NCBI GenBank assembly: GCA_002077065.1
Contig: NAJO01000007.1
Location: forward strand, 372,001 to 436,000
Length of the DNA stretch: 64,000 bases
Origin: Cryoendolithus antarcticus
Taxonomy: Eukaryota; Ascomycota; Dothideomycetes; Cladosporiales; Cladosporiaceae
Direction of reading: 5' to 3'
The position numbers were made by a program, and so were the translations under genes. Below, in pieces: positions 48,821-59,996 of this stretch (the first letter of the stretch is position 1; each line of letters opens with the position of its first letter). A model generated the notes under the pieces. It had not been told where the DNA came from. It worked only from the letters and a program-made list of their open reading frames with translations, and ran no database searches.

Positions 48821-50230
48821 CTAGAAATCCTCAATAGTAACCCCCAACCCCCTCTCCCTCGCCATCCTCACAAGCTCCCCACCCACAACAACATCCATCA
48901 ACCCCAAACCCACACTCTTGTAAACCACATTCCCCCTCGTCAACCACTCCTTCAACCCCGCTCCACCCTGAAACTCACACCCCTTCCCATTTACCTCCCC
49001 CTTCTCCTTACACAACCGCTCCGCCTCCCGCTTCAACATGAATAGCTCTCCCAACTCCACGACCTGATCGGGCAGCAGCTTAGCCTGAATGATTTCCCCT
49101 GCTTCGCGCAAGCAGCCGGAGACTGTGTCGACGATGACGGCGCCGCCTTCTTTTTGGTGTTTGTGTAGGTGGCGATGCTCGTGATGGGGGGCGACGGCGT
49201 ATTGTAGGATCTCCGGGGCGAGCTCGATCATGTGGGGCTTGTAGCTGCCTACACAAGCTATGTAGCGGCCTTTCGTGCGGCCGGAGGGGTTTGTAAGGAA
49301 TGTTGCTGGGAACAAGGGAGTTGTGGAGGGGGTGGTGCAGAAGATCACGTTCGCGGCGCGGACGTATTCTTTCAGCAGGCGAGAGTATTCTGCGTGCATT
49401 GGCGTGAGGAGTGCGATCTTAGTCTTCATATTTCCACGCGGACCAAGGGTATTGACGTAGCTTGGATCTTCGGGGAGGGGGTTGAAGAGACGCGTGATGC
49501 AGCCTCGGCCTGTGTCGAAGTTCCGCGTGACGATGTTGAGATGATGGATCTCAGTGCCACGGAGCAGGAGGGCCAACCGGATGTGCCAGTAAGCTTGTTT
49601 GCCTGCGCCGAAGACGGTCATGTCGTGGACCGACTGGCGCTTTTTGAGGAGCAGTGTGCTGGCTAGGGCTGTGCGGAAGGCTGTCAGCTCGGCAGCGTTG
49701 ATAAGGCCTGTGGTGTTGCCGAGATTGTCAAGGAGCGTTAGGGAGCCTCGTATGGTCGAGGGTGCTGCGGCTGGGATATCGCCCGATGGGATCTTGGACA
49801 GCGATGGAGACGACCTTCCCGATCCCGTGGAAGACTTCGACGCAGTAGAGCCGACAGTAGACATCGATGGAGTCCGGTGCGACAGCGAACTTATTTCACT
49901 CGAGCTGCGACTACTCGCAGAGTCCAGACTGAGGTTGTCGACGCTCGGCAGGTTGATAGTATCGGTCTTCTCGACTGGGTCGATGTTGACGACCTTGATC
50001 CCTTGGCCAGTCAGTCCACTGGCGGGCATGAACAGCGTCGTCGATCCATCTTTGCGCTTGAGGTGCGTCCGCTCTGGCTGGTAGTCCGAGCAGCAATCAT
50101 TGCCATCACTTGACGTCGAATACCAGTGGAGTGCATCAGCTAGAGACTCCTGTAGCTCCAAGATGTCTTCTTTGGTGAACGAGTGCAGGATGCGGTTGAC
50201 ATCGTTATCGCCCAGAATGGTGAGAGGCAT
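48821..50230 (-). CDS. Ornithine cyclodeaminase / mu-crystallin family protein (PrnX-like)
   Basis: An NAD(P)-dependent Rossmann protein of the OCD/mu-crystallin family. The intronless frame gives 469 residues. N-terminal MPLTILGDNDVNRILHSF and the MPASGLTGQGIKVVNI block form the substrate half. The dinucleotide-binding TVFGAGKQAYWHI lies near residue 203, and DTVSGCLREAGEII and VYKSVGLGLMDV close the family core. Between about residues 95 and 158 there is a Ser-rich insert of some 65 residues that interrupts the fold and is not typical of bacterial members. Aspergillus PrnX of the proline-utilisation cluster is a relative, but no other prn gene is nearby, so the substrate is unknown. From 48840 the coding strand has a very C-poor third position compared with its neighbours. 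Confidence 0.85.
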   Translation of the reverse strand: MPLTILGDNDVNRILHSFTKEDILELQESLADALHWYSTSSDGNDCCSDYQPERTHLKRKDGSTTLFMPASGLTGQGIKVVNIDPVEKTDTINLPSVDNLSLDSASSRSSSEISSLSHRTPSMSTVGSTASKSSTGSGRSSPSLSKIPSGDIPAAAPSTIRGSLTLLDNLGNTTGLINAAELTAFRTALASTLLLKKRQSVHDMTVFGAGKQAYWHIRLALLLRGTEIHHLNIVTRNFDTGRGCITRLFNPLPEDPSYVNTLGPRGNMKTKIALLTPMHAEYSRLLKEYVRAANVIFCTTPSTTPLFPATFLTNPSGRTKGRYIACVGSYKPHMIELAPEILQYAVAPHHEHRHLHKHQKEGGAVIVDTVSGCLREAGEIIQAKLLPDQVVELGELFMLKREAERLCKEKGEVNGKGCEFQGGAGLKEWLTRGNVVYKSVGLGLMDVVVGGELVRMARERGLGVTIEDF

Positions 50231-50635
50231 GCTGGCGGTGTCTCTAGTCTAGGATGGGCACAGTCGCCGCCCTGTATTTCGAGCATTGATCAGTGAAGTA
50301 TCAGCAATTCTTGGATGAGCCAGGTTCAACGTCACTGAATGATGTTCATTACCTTGCAGCTCGGATAAGGTACGTTCGTGTGTTGAGGACTGCCGGAGCT
50401 ATCATCAACAGACAACGAGAGCTTACAGTACTTCACGCGGGGTCACAACTAGTCGCTATCAACACTCGTGGCAACGGTCAAAGGTGATTAGACTGCGTAC
50501 AGGCAAGATGGAAGCTTCACGTCGACATCGTGACAGGTTCGATGTATTACAAAGACCGATGAGTAAGCTGAAATGCTGGCGAAGTCGGCCTAGAAGTGGG
50601 ACCATGAATCGTGATCCATACACGATCTAGACCTT
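50231..50635. other. Intergenic region between the OCD-family gene and UTP14
   Basis: 405 bp upstream of the OCD-family gene and downstream of UTP14. No gene recognised. Confidence 0.35.
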
Positions 50636-53509
50636 CTAAACCCTCGGCCTCTCCATAGCCTCAACAACCCTCCCCTTAGCAACCACAACCCTAGGTCTAA
50701 CATTCCTCTGCACAACTTCCTTAGTCCCCCACTCAGCCCCAACAGGCAGCCTCAAACTCCTCTCATACTCCTCCTTCCGCTCAAACTCATGTGGCAAGAT
50801 CGGCGCCAGGTAGACTTTCCCCTTCCGCCCCGTCTTCTCGCTCAAGATCACGTTGTCCTTGAACTTGTCTTTGCGCAGCTCGGCGGAGACGCCGCCGGGG
50901 AGCTTAGTTTTGTATAGAGGGTTATGGCGTTGCTTTGCGGCAGCGCGGCGGTTGTGTTTGGAGAGCGCGGCGCCGGTCCAAGTTCCCCAGCCGGGGAGGG
51001 CGGTGGAGATTTCCTTTTCTTCTTCGGCTTGGGTTAGGGCGGCTTTCTCGGCTGCGAAGGCGGCTGCTACGTCGTCGCCCGCGAAGGCGCGGTGGAGTTG
51101 GGACTTCTTAAGCGCGGAGGCGGAGAGCATGGCTTCAGGTTGCTCGGCGTCGGAGTCGGAGTTGATATCGTGGGCGCCGTTGTTCGTTGAATCAGTGGCA
51201 GCAGCTGTGGTGGGTCTGGTTGCAAGGCTGACCGGGGCGTGATCAATAGCTGCCATAGTGAAAGCGTTCATGGGCATCGCCTCTTCATTGGTCACATTGC
51301 TGGACTTCCCTTTCGGCTTTGCGAGCCAAGCACTGTCTTCGACCTGTGGCTTCTCGAGCCAGGCACTTGTCTCGTCGCTCTCGGGACGCTTGACGTCGTT
51401 GCGCTGCCTTCGGTCCTTGACACCCTTATTGACTACGCTATGCTCGACGTTAGGTTTCTTGAGGATGCCTCTGGGTTTCTTCTGAGTCGCGATCTCGGTG
51501 GTGGTCTCTTCTTCGCCATCCTGCCGAGCCTCATCATCGGAGCGCTCACCCTCTTCAAGCTCTGGTCGAACAGCCTTTGGGGTAGCTTGCTTCGCCGCAG
51601 TACTAGCAGGCCCGAAGATGGCACGGCCAATGCTGTCATCTTCTTCCTGCTCGCTCTGATCACCATTGAGATCTCGCTTGAACTGCGCGATAGCCTCATC
51701 GTTTGCAACCTTCCGCCTGTCATCAGCAGCGCGCATGAACTTCATAGCACCAATGCCTTTCTCAGGCGCTGTAGATTCTGCCGCGGCAAGCCTGTCGATC
51801 GACCTGAACGTAATCCCGTCACCATCCTGATCGTCAGAGTCATCATCTGACATGTTGCTCTCGGCATCATCACTCAGATCCTTGCCCACGACCCTCTTGC
51901 GTAGATCTTCCTGCCGACGAGCCTGCTCAACAGCTCCCTCCTTCGCGCTCTCGTCCCAGACCGCTCGATCGGTGGCTTTCAGGCTCTTCGCCCACTTCGA
52001 ATCTCTATGCTTCGTGCCCATTCTCGCTGCCGCACGCTTGCGGTCAGCAACATCTTTCTCATCTTCGTCCATGGGGATTTCCTCGCCATTCTCGTCGAGT
52101 CGCTCTTTTTGTGCTTGTCGCTCGCGTTCTTTGCGATGGACTCGGCGGTACGATCGTGACTTGATCTTCGCGATACGCTTTGCTTTGACTTCTTCCCTGA
52201 ACAGCAGCTCGCGAGCGCGACGCAGATGAGCTCGTCGGGCAAGCACTTCCTCAATCGGCAATTTGTTCGTAGCCAGCTCCTCAGCTTTCAAGATGCCCTG
52301 TTCTGCGTCCTCGGCCGCTTGGGTCCCAGCACCTTTCGAAACCATTCCACTCTCCTCCATGATCTTCTGGATGTTCTGCTCCAACTCTGTCCGTGGCTGC
52401 TCGAATTGCGAAGGGACGAAGACGTCCTTACCGATTGGCTCGGCCTCGTCCGCGTTCTTCAGTGGGAATTGTAAGAACTCTGCTCGACGATTCTGCATCA
52501 CTGTATCTCGCCAGCGATCAAGTTGTTGCTTTGCTTTCTCGGTCGCGATCTCACGGTCGATCTTGTCCTGCTGGCGCTTCGGGAGGGGTGCAGCAAGCGT
52601 CTGTGGTGCTTTCGACTTTCGCTTTGGCTTGAATGTTGCAAGTGTGGCTTTGTCTAGATCCGCATCTTCTAGCAGATCTTCCACAGTCAGACCACCGTCC
52701 TCGTCCCCTACAACGCGAGCCTTGTCCTGTGGCGCCTTCTTGTCTAGCGCCTCCACAAAGTCTTGCAGACGTGCATGTCGCTCGTCCTCGTCCTCTTCTG
52801 TGTCCGCATCATCCGCAGATAGGTCCGAGAAGTCATCCTCTTCGTCCATGTCACTCGCTTCGTCGCTGTCATCGCTTGCGCTTTCACCGTCCATATCGCG
52901 CTCAGTCATGTCTTTGCTGCCCAATGCCTCATCCACGTTGTCGTCCAGCATTGTAGCCAAGTCCACACCCTCGTCACCGAAGTCGCTCTCTTCCTCCTCG
53001 CTCTCGTCCTCGTCGCCCAGATCAAATCCACCATCATTTCTGGCATTGGCAACCTTGTTCTTCTTTGCTTTCGGCTTCGCAGCTCCACTCCCACCTCTGA
53101 ACGAGAAACCAGCGAACTTCTCCTCATCACTCTCGCCGAATGCTTCGTCAGAGTCCAGATCACTGTCACTATCTCCATCGGCAAGTCCACCTGCCACCCA
53201 CTCGTTGCCCTCACTGTCGCTACCGTGCTCTACCTCGTCGTCGCCGTTTCGAGCCCGCTTCTTTCTTGACTTTCCTCCAGATCGCTCATCCTCCTCGTCA
53301 TCTTCTTCGTCCTCGTCCTCTTCTCGCCGGCGTTTCGGCTTCGGTCCATCGTCTTCGACCACGCCAAGACGAGTTGATCGGGACTTCGTGGTGGATGCTG
53401 TGGCATGGCCAGCAATAGCATATGCATCTTGAGTGCGCTTCTTGGACTTGCTCTTGGCCGCTTTCGGGGCAGCCGAGGGCAGCGAAGATCGGGCTATACG
53501 AGGAGCCAT
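50636..53509 (-). CDS. UTP14: U3 snoRNP / SSU processome subunit Utp14
   Basis: Utp14 activates the helicase Dhr1 in the nucleolus during 18S rRNA maturation. Single exon, 957 residues, starting MAPRIARSSLPSAAPK. The first 270 residues are a basic-then-acidic disordered region (runs of Glu/Asp/Ser such as EDEDEEDDEEDE), which is typical of the family. The conserved core includes LPKRQQDKIDREIATEKAKQQLDRW and FPLKNADEAEPIG. The block from KRIAKIKSRSYRRVHRKER to RMGTKHRDSKWAKSLKAT is highly characteristic. Near the C-terminus comes LPGWGTWTGAALSKHNRRAAAK with the closing ERPRV. The long antisense frame opposite the acidic part is a shadow. It is divergent from the mitoribosomal L27 gene. Confidence 0.94.
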   Translation of the reverse strand: MAPRIARSSLPSAAPKAAKSKSKKRTQDAYAIAGHATASTTKSRSTRLGVVEDDGPKPKRRREEDEDEEDDEEDERSGGKSRKKRARNGDDEVEHGSDSEGNEWVAGGLADGDSDSDLDSDEAFGESDEEKFAGFSFRGGSGAAKPKAKKNKVANARNDGGFDLGDEDESEEEESDFGDEGVDLATMLDDNVDEALGSKDMTERDMDGESASDDSDEASDMDEEDDFSDLSADDADTEEDEDERHARLQDFVEALDKKAPQDKARVVGDEDGGLTVEDLLEDADLDKATLATFKPKRKSKAPQTLAAPLPKRQQDKIDREIATEKAKQQLDRWRDTVMQNRRAEFLQFPLKNADEAEPIGKDVFVPSQFEQPRTELEQNIQKIMEESGMVSKGAGTQAAEDAEQGILKAEELATNKLPIEEVLARRAHLRRARELLFREEVKAKRIAKIKSRSYRRVHRKERERQAQKERLDENGEEIPMDEDEKDVADRKRAAARMGTKHRDSKWAKSLKATDRAVWDESAKEGAVEQARRQEDLRKRVVGKDLSDDAESNMSDDDSDDQDGDGITFRSIDRLAAAESTAPEKGIGAMKFMRAADDRRKVANDEAIAQFKRDLNGDQSEQEEDDSIGRAIFGPASTAAKQATPKAVRPELEEGERSDDEARQDGEEETTTEIATQKKPRGILKKPNVEHSVVNKGVKDRRQRNDVKRPESDETSAWLEKPQVEDSAWLAKPKGKSSNVTNEEAMPMNAFTMAAIDHAPVSLATRPTTAAATDSTNNGAHDINSDSDAEQPEAMLSASALKKSQLHRAFAGDDVAAAFAAEKAALTQAEEEKEISTALPGWGTWTGAALSKHNRRAAAKQRHNPLYKTKLPGGVSAELRKDKFKDNVILSEKTGRKGKVYLAPILPHEFERKEEYERSLRLPVGAEWGTKEVVQRNVRPRVVVAKGRVVEAMERPRV

Positions 53510-53738
53510 GGCGCTATCGACCAGGACAAGACATACACGATATGCGATATCGTCGATCCTGACCTCGAATTTCTAGTCCAAGTCCAAATTTCGGCGTCGT
53601 ATCTCCGATCTCGACAATCGGCCAACCGTACTTGTGGACACCCCCGAAGAGCAACCACATTGTGAGGACACCCGTTGATATAGAACCCGAAAGCATCACC
53701 CCCCCATCGCATCACCGTGCTCGGCTCCAGTACTCAAT
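53510..53738. promoter_or_regulatory. Compact divergent promoter of UTP14 and MRPL27
   Basis: Only 229 bp separate the two ATGs, so both genes must share promoter sequence. Both products serve ribosome supply (cytosolic rRNA processing and mitochondrial ribosome). Confidence 0.5.
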
Positions 53739-54119
53739 ATGCATCCCACACCGCCCCTTGCGCGCGCAATCCGCCGCCTCGCCCTCACGACGAAGCAGGC
53801 AGGCAAGGACTACTACAAGGGTACTGGCACTGGGTCAATGGGCTCCCACACCAAAGATGGAAAGTACAGGCTCGACTACAACAGGATACGAACGTACAAG
53901 GTGCCCGAGGGACTGGATCAGTTTACTGTGAGTTCACACAAAATCATACTACTGACTGGAATGTGGACTGATGAAGGATTATAACAGTTGACGCCATTCG
54001 TGACGATGAAAATCGAGAAGCGCAGGGACAGCTTCGCAGAGACCGCCACGAACAGTGCTACGGATGGCGAGGCTTACCTCGCTAAGTGGAAGGAGGAGGG
54101 AGGACCAAGATGGGATTGA
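53739..54119 (+). CDS. MRPL27: Mitochondrial large-subunit ribosomal protein L27 (mL41 family)
   Basis: Exons 53739-53927 and 53988-54119 (60-nt intron) give 106 residues. The N-terminus (MHPTPPLARAIRRLALTTKQ) is a basic presequence; the body has GKDYYKGTGTGSMGSHTKDGKYRLDYNRIRTYKVPEG, the family signature. After the splice LTPFVTMKIEKRRDS follows and the protein ends GGPRWD. Acts in the mitochondrial matrix in the large ribosomal subunit. The intron has a GTGAGT donor and an AACAG acceptor. Confidence 0.9.
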
Positions 54120-54278
54120 GCCTGGAGTGCCTCGAAATGACGGCCCGAGGGGAGTATCCCGTGAAACATCGATGCGGAACACGATACTGCGCTCTACGAA
54201 TGCTGGCCCAACAATCAGATCGCTCCGCTCGCTACAAGTACAGGCCTTAGCGACCTCCGCTCACACGTCGCGCGGACT

Positions 54279-54737
54279 TCAGTTGCTATCCTGCACCGGA
54301 CCAGACGAACCTCCCTTCTGCGTCGGTGAAGAACCCTCCTCGGCTTCGGAGCTTTCGCCTTCGCCCCGAGCTCCAGGATGCGGAGGACGGATCTCGCTCT
54401 GTCCCTCGACTGCAGCTCCTGCATCTCCCGGACTCGCAGCTACTGCGGCTACATCAGCATCAGGCAGTACGTTAGTCCTCGCCAGCTGCTCGGCCATGTG
54501 TACACCGTAACGCCGCATCTCAGCATCATAGAGGTCTCGGTCATAGTCGCCACGGACAAAACGTGCTCCGAGATGCAATACTTGGATGTCGGATGCGAGA
54601 CCCCAGTGGCGAGCCCACTCGACCAATTCTCCGAGAGCTTCGCGGGGGACGGCGCGGACGCGACGTTTGAAGATGCGCTGCTGTTGTGTCGGCTGGCCTG
54701 ATGGAGGCGGTGTATTTGATGTGGAGTTAGACGCCAT
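54279..54737 (-). CDS. Small conserved-looking hypothetical protein (152 residues)
   Basis: Single open frame from the ATG at 54735-54737. A folded N-terminal part (RIFKRRVRAVPREALGELVEWARHWGLASDIQVL) is followed by an ARFVRGDYDRDLYDAEMRRYGVHMAE helix. A disordered tail, rich in Glu, Gly, Pro and Ser, completes it. No signal peptide, membrane helix or zinc ligands. The alternation of a compact helical half and an acidic tail suggests a small adaptor, but no family was recognised. It converges with MRPL27, the stops being about 160 bp apart. Confidence 0.5.
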   Translation of the reverse strand: MASNSTSNTPPPSGQPTQQQRIFKRRVRAVPREALGELVEWARHWGLASDIQVLHLGARFVRGDYDRDLYDAEMRRYGVHMAEQLARTNVLPDADVAAVAASPGDAGAAVEGQSEIRPPHPGARGEGESSEAEEGSSPTQKGGSSGPVQDSN

Positions 54738-55147
54738 GACGAAAGCGTGTGATGGAGATCTTCAGTAGGAGTGTTTTGGTAGCTTCAAGGCGTCTCTAGA
54801 GGACAGATAGACGGCGTCGAAGCGCCATTGACTCCCAGCATACTATTACCTATTGCATCATTCTATTCGTGACGGTGGACATGACCGCTCAACCTGTATC
54901 ACGTTCATACCTGAAGTACCCATGTAACATATCTCTTCGGTGCTGTGGTATACATGTATGTTCCCCGAGTCATGAGACGGCAGCTTTCCGGTCGTACTTT
55001 GTAGCTGCTCACGAGGTACCGCAGCTGTTTGTCGCGCATCCTGTCATCCTGATCTCCTGTTCCTGAACGTATCTTCGCGATCACAACTCGCAACACCTGC
55101 AGCAAATCCGGCAGTCAGTGCCCTTCGCATGTGCTGTCCACTTCAGC
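54738..55147. promoter_or_regulatory. Divergent promoter region upstream of the 2-oxoglutarate dehydrogenase gene
   Basis: 410 bp. No ORF of interest. Sequence just before the ATG is CA-rich (CAACACCTGCAGCAAATCC). Confidence 0.4.
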
Positions 55148-58100
55148 ATGCTGCGATCCCAGCTATGCCAAAGCAGTAGACGGCTCCTCGCTGGCTCCAG
55201 CGCCACGAGGAGCTTCACCAGCAGAGCTACAAATGGCGCAAACACCTCCTTGACAGCGAAGAGGAGGGCGCTGGACATCACCGCCTACCGCCAGTTCTCG
55301 ACACAGCTCCCTCGAAATGCTGTCGCCGCGGAGGAGACCAACAAGGGCGTCGATCCCTCCGATTCCTTTCTCCAGGGCAACTCGGCCAACTATGTCGACG
55401 AGATGTACATGATGTGGAAGCAGGACCCATCAAGCGTGCATGGTTCATGGCAGGTCTACTTCAGGAATGTCGAGAGCGGGGACATGCCCATCAGCAAGGC
55501 CTTCATCCCGCCGCCGACCCTGGTCTCTCACCCGGCAGGTGGCGTGCCCTCGTACAGCGCTACCGCCAGTCTTAGTCAATCTGCCGGTGGAGATGTAGGC
55601 AAGCACTTGAAGGTGCAGCTCCTCGTCCGCGCCTACCAAGCTCGTGGCCACCACAAGGCCAAGATCGATCCTCTGGGCATCAAGAACGATGCGGATCTTT
55701 TCGGCTACGGCAGCCCCAAGGAGCTGGATATCAAACGCTATGACTTCACTGAGAACGACATGGAGCATGAATTTGAGCTTGGTCCGGGTATCTTGCCGCG
55801 ATTCAAGACTGAGACGAAGAGCAAGATGACGCTGCGGGAGATTATAGACACGTGCGAGAGGCTGTACTGCGGACACTACGGCATCGAGTACATACATATC
55901 CCTGACCGAGAGCAATGTGACTGGCTCAGGCAACGTGTCGAGATTCCGTCGCCGTACAAGTACTCCGTGGACGAGAAGCGCCGCATTCTCGACCGCATGA
56001 TCTGGTCCACCTCTTTCGAGACATTCCTGGCTACGAAATACCCCAACGATAAGCGCTTCGGTTTGGAGGGCGGCGAGTCGCTCATCCCGGGTATGAAGGC
56101 CCTGATCGATCGCTCTGTCGACTACGGTGTGAAGGATATTGTCATTGGCATGCCCCACAGAGGTCGTCTCAACGTGCTGTCCAACGTCGTTCGCAAGCCC
56201 AACGAGTCTATCTTCTCAGAGTTCGGTGGCAGTACAGAGGCTTCCGATGAGGGCAGTGGTGATGTGAAGTACCATCTTGGCATGAACTTCGAGCGTCCTA
56301 CGCCTTCCGGCAAGCGCGTGCAGCTGTCTCTTGTCGCCAACCCATCTCATTTGGAGGCTGAGGATCCCGTCGTGCTCGGCAAGACTCGTGCAATCTTGCA
56401 TTTCAACAACGACGAGGAGAAGGCTACCACAGCAATGGGCGTGCTGCTTCATGGTGACGCTGCTTTCGCGGCTCAAGGTATCGTGTACGAGACTATGGGC
56501 TTCCACAATTTGCCTGCGTACCACACTGGTGGTACCATCCACATCGTCGTCAACAACCAGATCGGGTTCACCACTGACCCGCGTTTCGCTCGCTCAACAC
56601 CCTACTGCTCAGACATCGCCAAGGCTATCGACGCACCCGTCTTCCATGTCAACGGCGACGACGTCGAGGCCGTGAACTTCGTCTGCCAGCTCGCTGCCGA
56701 CTGGCGCGCCGAGTTCCGCAAAGATGTTGTCATTGACATGGTCTGCTACCGCAAGCAAGGTCACAACGAGACTGATCAGCCGTCATTCACGCAGCCACTC
56801 ATGTACAAGAAGATCAGCGAGCAAGAGGCAGCAATCGACAAGTACGTGAAGCAACTCATTGCCGAGAAGACATTCACCACCGAGGACATCGACGAGCACA
56901 AGAAGTGGGTGTGGAACATGCTTGAAGAGTCCTTTGCACGCTCGAGGGACTATCAGCCCACTGCCAAGGAATGGCTGACCAGTGCGTGGAACGGATTCAA
57001 GTCGCCCAAGGAGCTTGCTACTGAGGTCCTGCCGCATTTGCCTACTGCTGTGCCCGAGGATCAGCTGAAGTACATCGCCAAGGTCATCGGCGAGCCACCT
57101 GCTGATGTCCAGGTCCACCGCAACCTCAAGCGTATTCTAGCAAACCGCACTAAGACTGTCAGCGAGGGCAAGAACATCGACATGTCAACCGGTGAGGCTC
57201 TTGCTTTCGGCAGTCTAGTCATGGAGGGTCACCACGTGCGCGTGTCTGGTCAGGACGTCGAGCGTGGTACCTTCTCGCAACGTCATGCTGTCCTGCACGA
57301 CCAGGACTCTGAGAAGACGTACACGCCACTGCAGAAGCTAGCTGATGACCAAGCCTCGTTCATCATCACCAACTCCAGCTTGTCAGAGTTCGGCACCCTC
57401 GGTTTCGAATACGGCTACTCATTGTCATCACCCTCAGCCCTCGTCATCTGGGAGGCCCAGTTCGGTGACTTCGCCAACAACGCTCAGTGCATCATCGACC
57501 AGTTCATCGCCTCTGGTGAAGTCAAGTGGCTACAGCGCTCCGGTCTCGTCGTCAACCTGCCCCACGGCTACGACGGTCAAGGGCCTGAGCACTCCTCCGG
57601 TCGCATGGAGCGATTCCTACAACTCTGCAATGAAGACCCGCGCATCTTCCCAAGCCCAGACAAGCTCGATCGCCAACATCAAGACTGCAACATGCAGATC
57701 GCCTACTGCACAACACCCTCCAATAACTTCCATCTCCTACGCCGGCAGATGAACCGCCAATTCCGCAAACCCCTGATCCAGTTCTTCTCCAAGTCGCTCC
57801 TCCGTCACCCGCTCTCGCGCTCCCCGATCGAGGACTTTACAGGCGAAAGCCACTTCCAATGGATCATCCCCGACCCCGCCCACAACCCCGAAGCCACCTT
57901 CAAACTCGCGCCCAAAGAAGAAATCGACCGCGTCATCCTTTGTACCGGCCAAGTCTTCGCCGCGCTCTTCAAACACCGCGAAGCCAACAACCTCACCACC
58001 ACAGCCATCACGCGCATCGAGCAGCTGAACCCCTTCCCCTGGGCCCAGCTGCGCGACAACCTAGACTCCTACCCCAACGCCAAGACTATCGTGTGGTGTC

Positions 58101-58321
58101 AGGAGGAGCCCCTGAACGCTGGCGCGTGGAGTTTCACGCAGCCGAGGATCGAGACGCTGTTGAATAATACGGAGCATCATGATCGGAAGCATGTTATGTA
58201 TGCGGGGAGGAATCCTAGTGCGTCTGTGGCTACGGGGTTGAAGAGTAGTCATTTGAAGGAGGAGCAGGATTTATTGGAGATGGCTTGGAGTGTTAGGCAG
58301 GATAAGTTGAAGGGAGAGTAG
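55148..58321 (+). CDS. KGD1: 2-oxoglutarate dehydrogenase E1 component, mitochondrial
   Basis: The thiamine-diphosphate-dependent E1 subunit of the 2-oxoglutarate dehydrogenase complex, which decarboxylates 2-oxoglutarate in the TCA cycle. Intronless, 1057 residues from the ATG at 55148; an in-frame GTG upstream is ignored. The presequence is Arg/Ser-rich ([23 protein letters not shown]). Conserved blocks include [49 protein letters not shown] (ThDP binding), INNQ-type [31 protein letters not shown], and [18 protein letters not shown] with [21 protein letters not shown]. Length and order match the family. From about 57850 the third-position composition shifts toward C, then toward G/T after 58140, without any effect on the protein. 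Confidence 0.97.
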   Translation: MLRSQLCQSSRRLLAGSSATRSFTSRATNGANTSLTAKRRALDITAYRQFSTQLPRNAVAAEETNKGVDPSDSFLQGNSANYVDEMYMMWKQDPSSVHGSWQVYFRNVESGDMPISKAFIPPPTLVSHPAGGVPSYSATASLSQSAGGDVGKHLKVQLLVRAYQARGHHKAKIDPLGIKNDADLFGYGSPKELDIKRYDFTENDMEHEFELGPGILPRFKTETKSKMTLREIIDTCERLYCGHYGIEYIHIPDREQCDWLRQRVEIPSPYKYSVDEKRRILDRMIWSTSFETFLATKYPNDKRFGLEGGESLIPGMKALIDRSVDYGVKDIVIGMPHRGRLNVLSNVVRKPNESIFSEFGGSTEASDEGSGDVKYHLGMNFERPTPSGKRVQLSLVANPSHLEAEDPVVLGKTRAILHFNNDEEKATTAMGVLLHGDAAFAAQGIVYETMGFHNLPAYHTGGTIHIVVNNQIGFTTDPRFARSTPYCSDIAKAIDAPVFHVNGDDVEAVNFVCQLAADWRAEFRKDVVIDMVCYRKQGHNETDQPSFTQPLMYKKISEQEAAIDKYVKQLIAEKTFTTEDIDEHKKWVWNMLEESFARSRDYQPTAKEWLTSAWNGFKSPKELATEVLPHLPTAVPEDQLKYIAKVIGEPPADVQVHRNLKRILANRTKTVSEGKNIDMSTGEALAFGSLVMEGHHVRVSGQDVERGTFSQRHAVLHDQDSEKTYTPLQKLADDQASFIITNSSLSEFGTLGFEYGYSLSSPSALVIWEAQFGDFANNAQCIIDQFIASGEVKWLQRSGLVVNLPHGYDGQGPEHSSGRMERFLQLCNEDPRIFPSPDKLDRQHQDCNMQIAYCTTPSNNFHLLRRQMNRQFRKPLIQFFSKSLLRHPLSRSPIEDFTGESHFQWIIPDPAHNPEATFKLAPKEEIDRVILCTGQVFAALFKHREANNLTTTAITRIEQLNPFPWAQLRDNLDSYPNAKTIVWCQEEPLNAGAWSFTQPRIETLLNNTEHHDRKHVMYAGRNPSASVATGLKSSHLKEEQDLLEMAWSVRQDKLKGE

Positions 58322-59996
58322 ATGGGGGATGGGAGTAAGATGTGGAGGTGCAGGTGAGTATTGTACAGTTGCTGGGTGTGTGAGTAGGTACTGAAGCGCT
58401 TTTGGAATTGCATGTCTATTTGCTCGATGAACGTCGCCACTTCCGTCCCATCAACTGGTGCCACTTGATAAATTCTCGCCTGTCAATCGTGGCGGCTGTC
58501 TCGCTACTGTAGCGGCTTGACGAGCTCGCGAGCGTAAAAGTAGTGGTATCACTCTTGACTACAGCATGCAAATCACGTGGACCTCGGGTAAAGTGATAGA
58601 AGGTGCGGAGTAACTCACAGGCAATCTCCCTTCGAAAGAGGCAAGAGCGCACTTCACTTCCTGCATGTGTGATCCATCTTGGACTTTGTACTCGCATTCA
58701 TGGTATCCTCGACTGAACGCGTCTGCGACATGAGTGTACGTTGCTGTCTTCATCAAGCTCATCCGATTGCCATTCGGGCACCCCCACGTCAGAACATCCC
58801 ACGCCCTCCAAGCACTACGCTATCTCGCAACTTCTGCGGCGAACGGGCATCACGGTGGAACACGGTGGGTCGCCAGAGTGGGTAATGGCAATTTCATCAT
58901 TTCGTTGGGATTTGCATCAAGTCAAGAATAATGCCTACGCATTGGAGCAATCGCTCTTATCGGACTGCAAGACGCACGTCATATGAACTCCAAGGTTCCC
59001 GTGGATCATTGGGCAGGCAAAGCTATCAAACTCCGCGCGCATGTAGCTGCAGCCCTACGAGAAACAGGCCTGGGCATCTCACCGGCAGTCATCTTGGAAG
59101 CCGAAGCCTTCCACGGCACGACCCGGTATGGGTCTTCTGTGCCGAATCGAAGCGATGAAACAAGATCTGCTTCGCATGGAAGCCATGCTAGTGCGTCGAT
59201 GATGATCCACATGCGGCTCAAAAAAAGTTGACGTCTGCCACGACACTCGAAAGCCATTAGACGACGATACATCCTCTCCAGCTAAAGGCTCTCCCTGTGT
59301 GCATGCCTCGGACGCAGCGTGTCAATCCCGACATGCGTCGACACTCAGATGAGTGAGGTCTAAAAGGATGTTGCATAGGTGCTCGGCAGCATGTGATTTC
59401 GATGATGTCGGGCAAAATCGGATCTCGTTTAGCCGCATGGACGTCAGATGCTCTCAGCGCCGAACACAGACCACTACACGCTCTGAAATTTCTCAACAGG
59501 AGAGTCGAGCAAACGAACATGGTTCCGTAGCTGGCTATCGTTCTCGGAATATGTATGACCAGCGTGAGGCCATGGATGAGAGTGAAGTTAGGCATCGAGA
59601 CATTGTGAGCAAAAGAATACTTCAACATCTTCTTCGACATGCAATGGCAATCTTCGTCTCTCTATCCACCTCATATCATCACCGATGCGTTCCGGATCCA
59701 CCACCTGTGGGTCTGCGCACCGACTCGCCGCCACAGCAGCGGAAGCCGGTAGAAGTACCAAAGTACCAATCACTGCATAGCATCACAACCTCGTGCAAGA
59801 GCACCGACCTCCGCGTCAGAATCCGGTCTTTCGCCGGAGAGCACCAGCAATTTTCTCGCTCACAGGAGCTCTCTCACCTTTCCCGTGACACAGCTTGCTA
59901 TTGACACTCCTCGACTCCACTCATCTCCAGCCTTAGCCACCGACTTCATTGCATCTCATCACCACCACAGTCTCTACCCACATCACATCACTCGCA
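58322..59996. other. Long intergenic region, possible short ORF at 58983-59231
   Basis: 1.7 kb without a secure gene. A plus-strand frame at 58983-59231 (82 residues) encodes a helix-like KAIKLRAHVAAALRETGLGISPAVILEAEAF segment. A frame just before it (to 58986) has HYAISQLLRRTGITVEHGG. Together they could be exons of a small unknown gene, but no splice model is convincing. The last 100 bp before the ATP9 start are rich in C/T and CA repeats, as in highly expressed fungal promoters. Confidence 0.3.

Noticed and set aside
52263..53432. 389-residue plus-strand frame, Ser-rich
   Set aside because: The mirror of the Glu/Asp-rich part of UTP14 (GAx/GAx codons read as TCx); not a gene.
55445..56158. 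237-residue minus-strand frame inside the 2-oxoglutarate dehydrogenase gene
   Set aside because: An antisense shadow of a strongly conserved enzyme-coding exon.
59353..59904. 183-residue plus-strand frame upstream of ATP9
   Set aside because: Composition looks random, no motif, and it overlaps the presumed ATP9 promoter.
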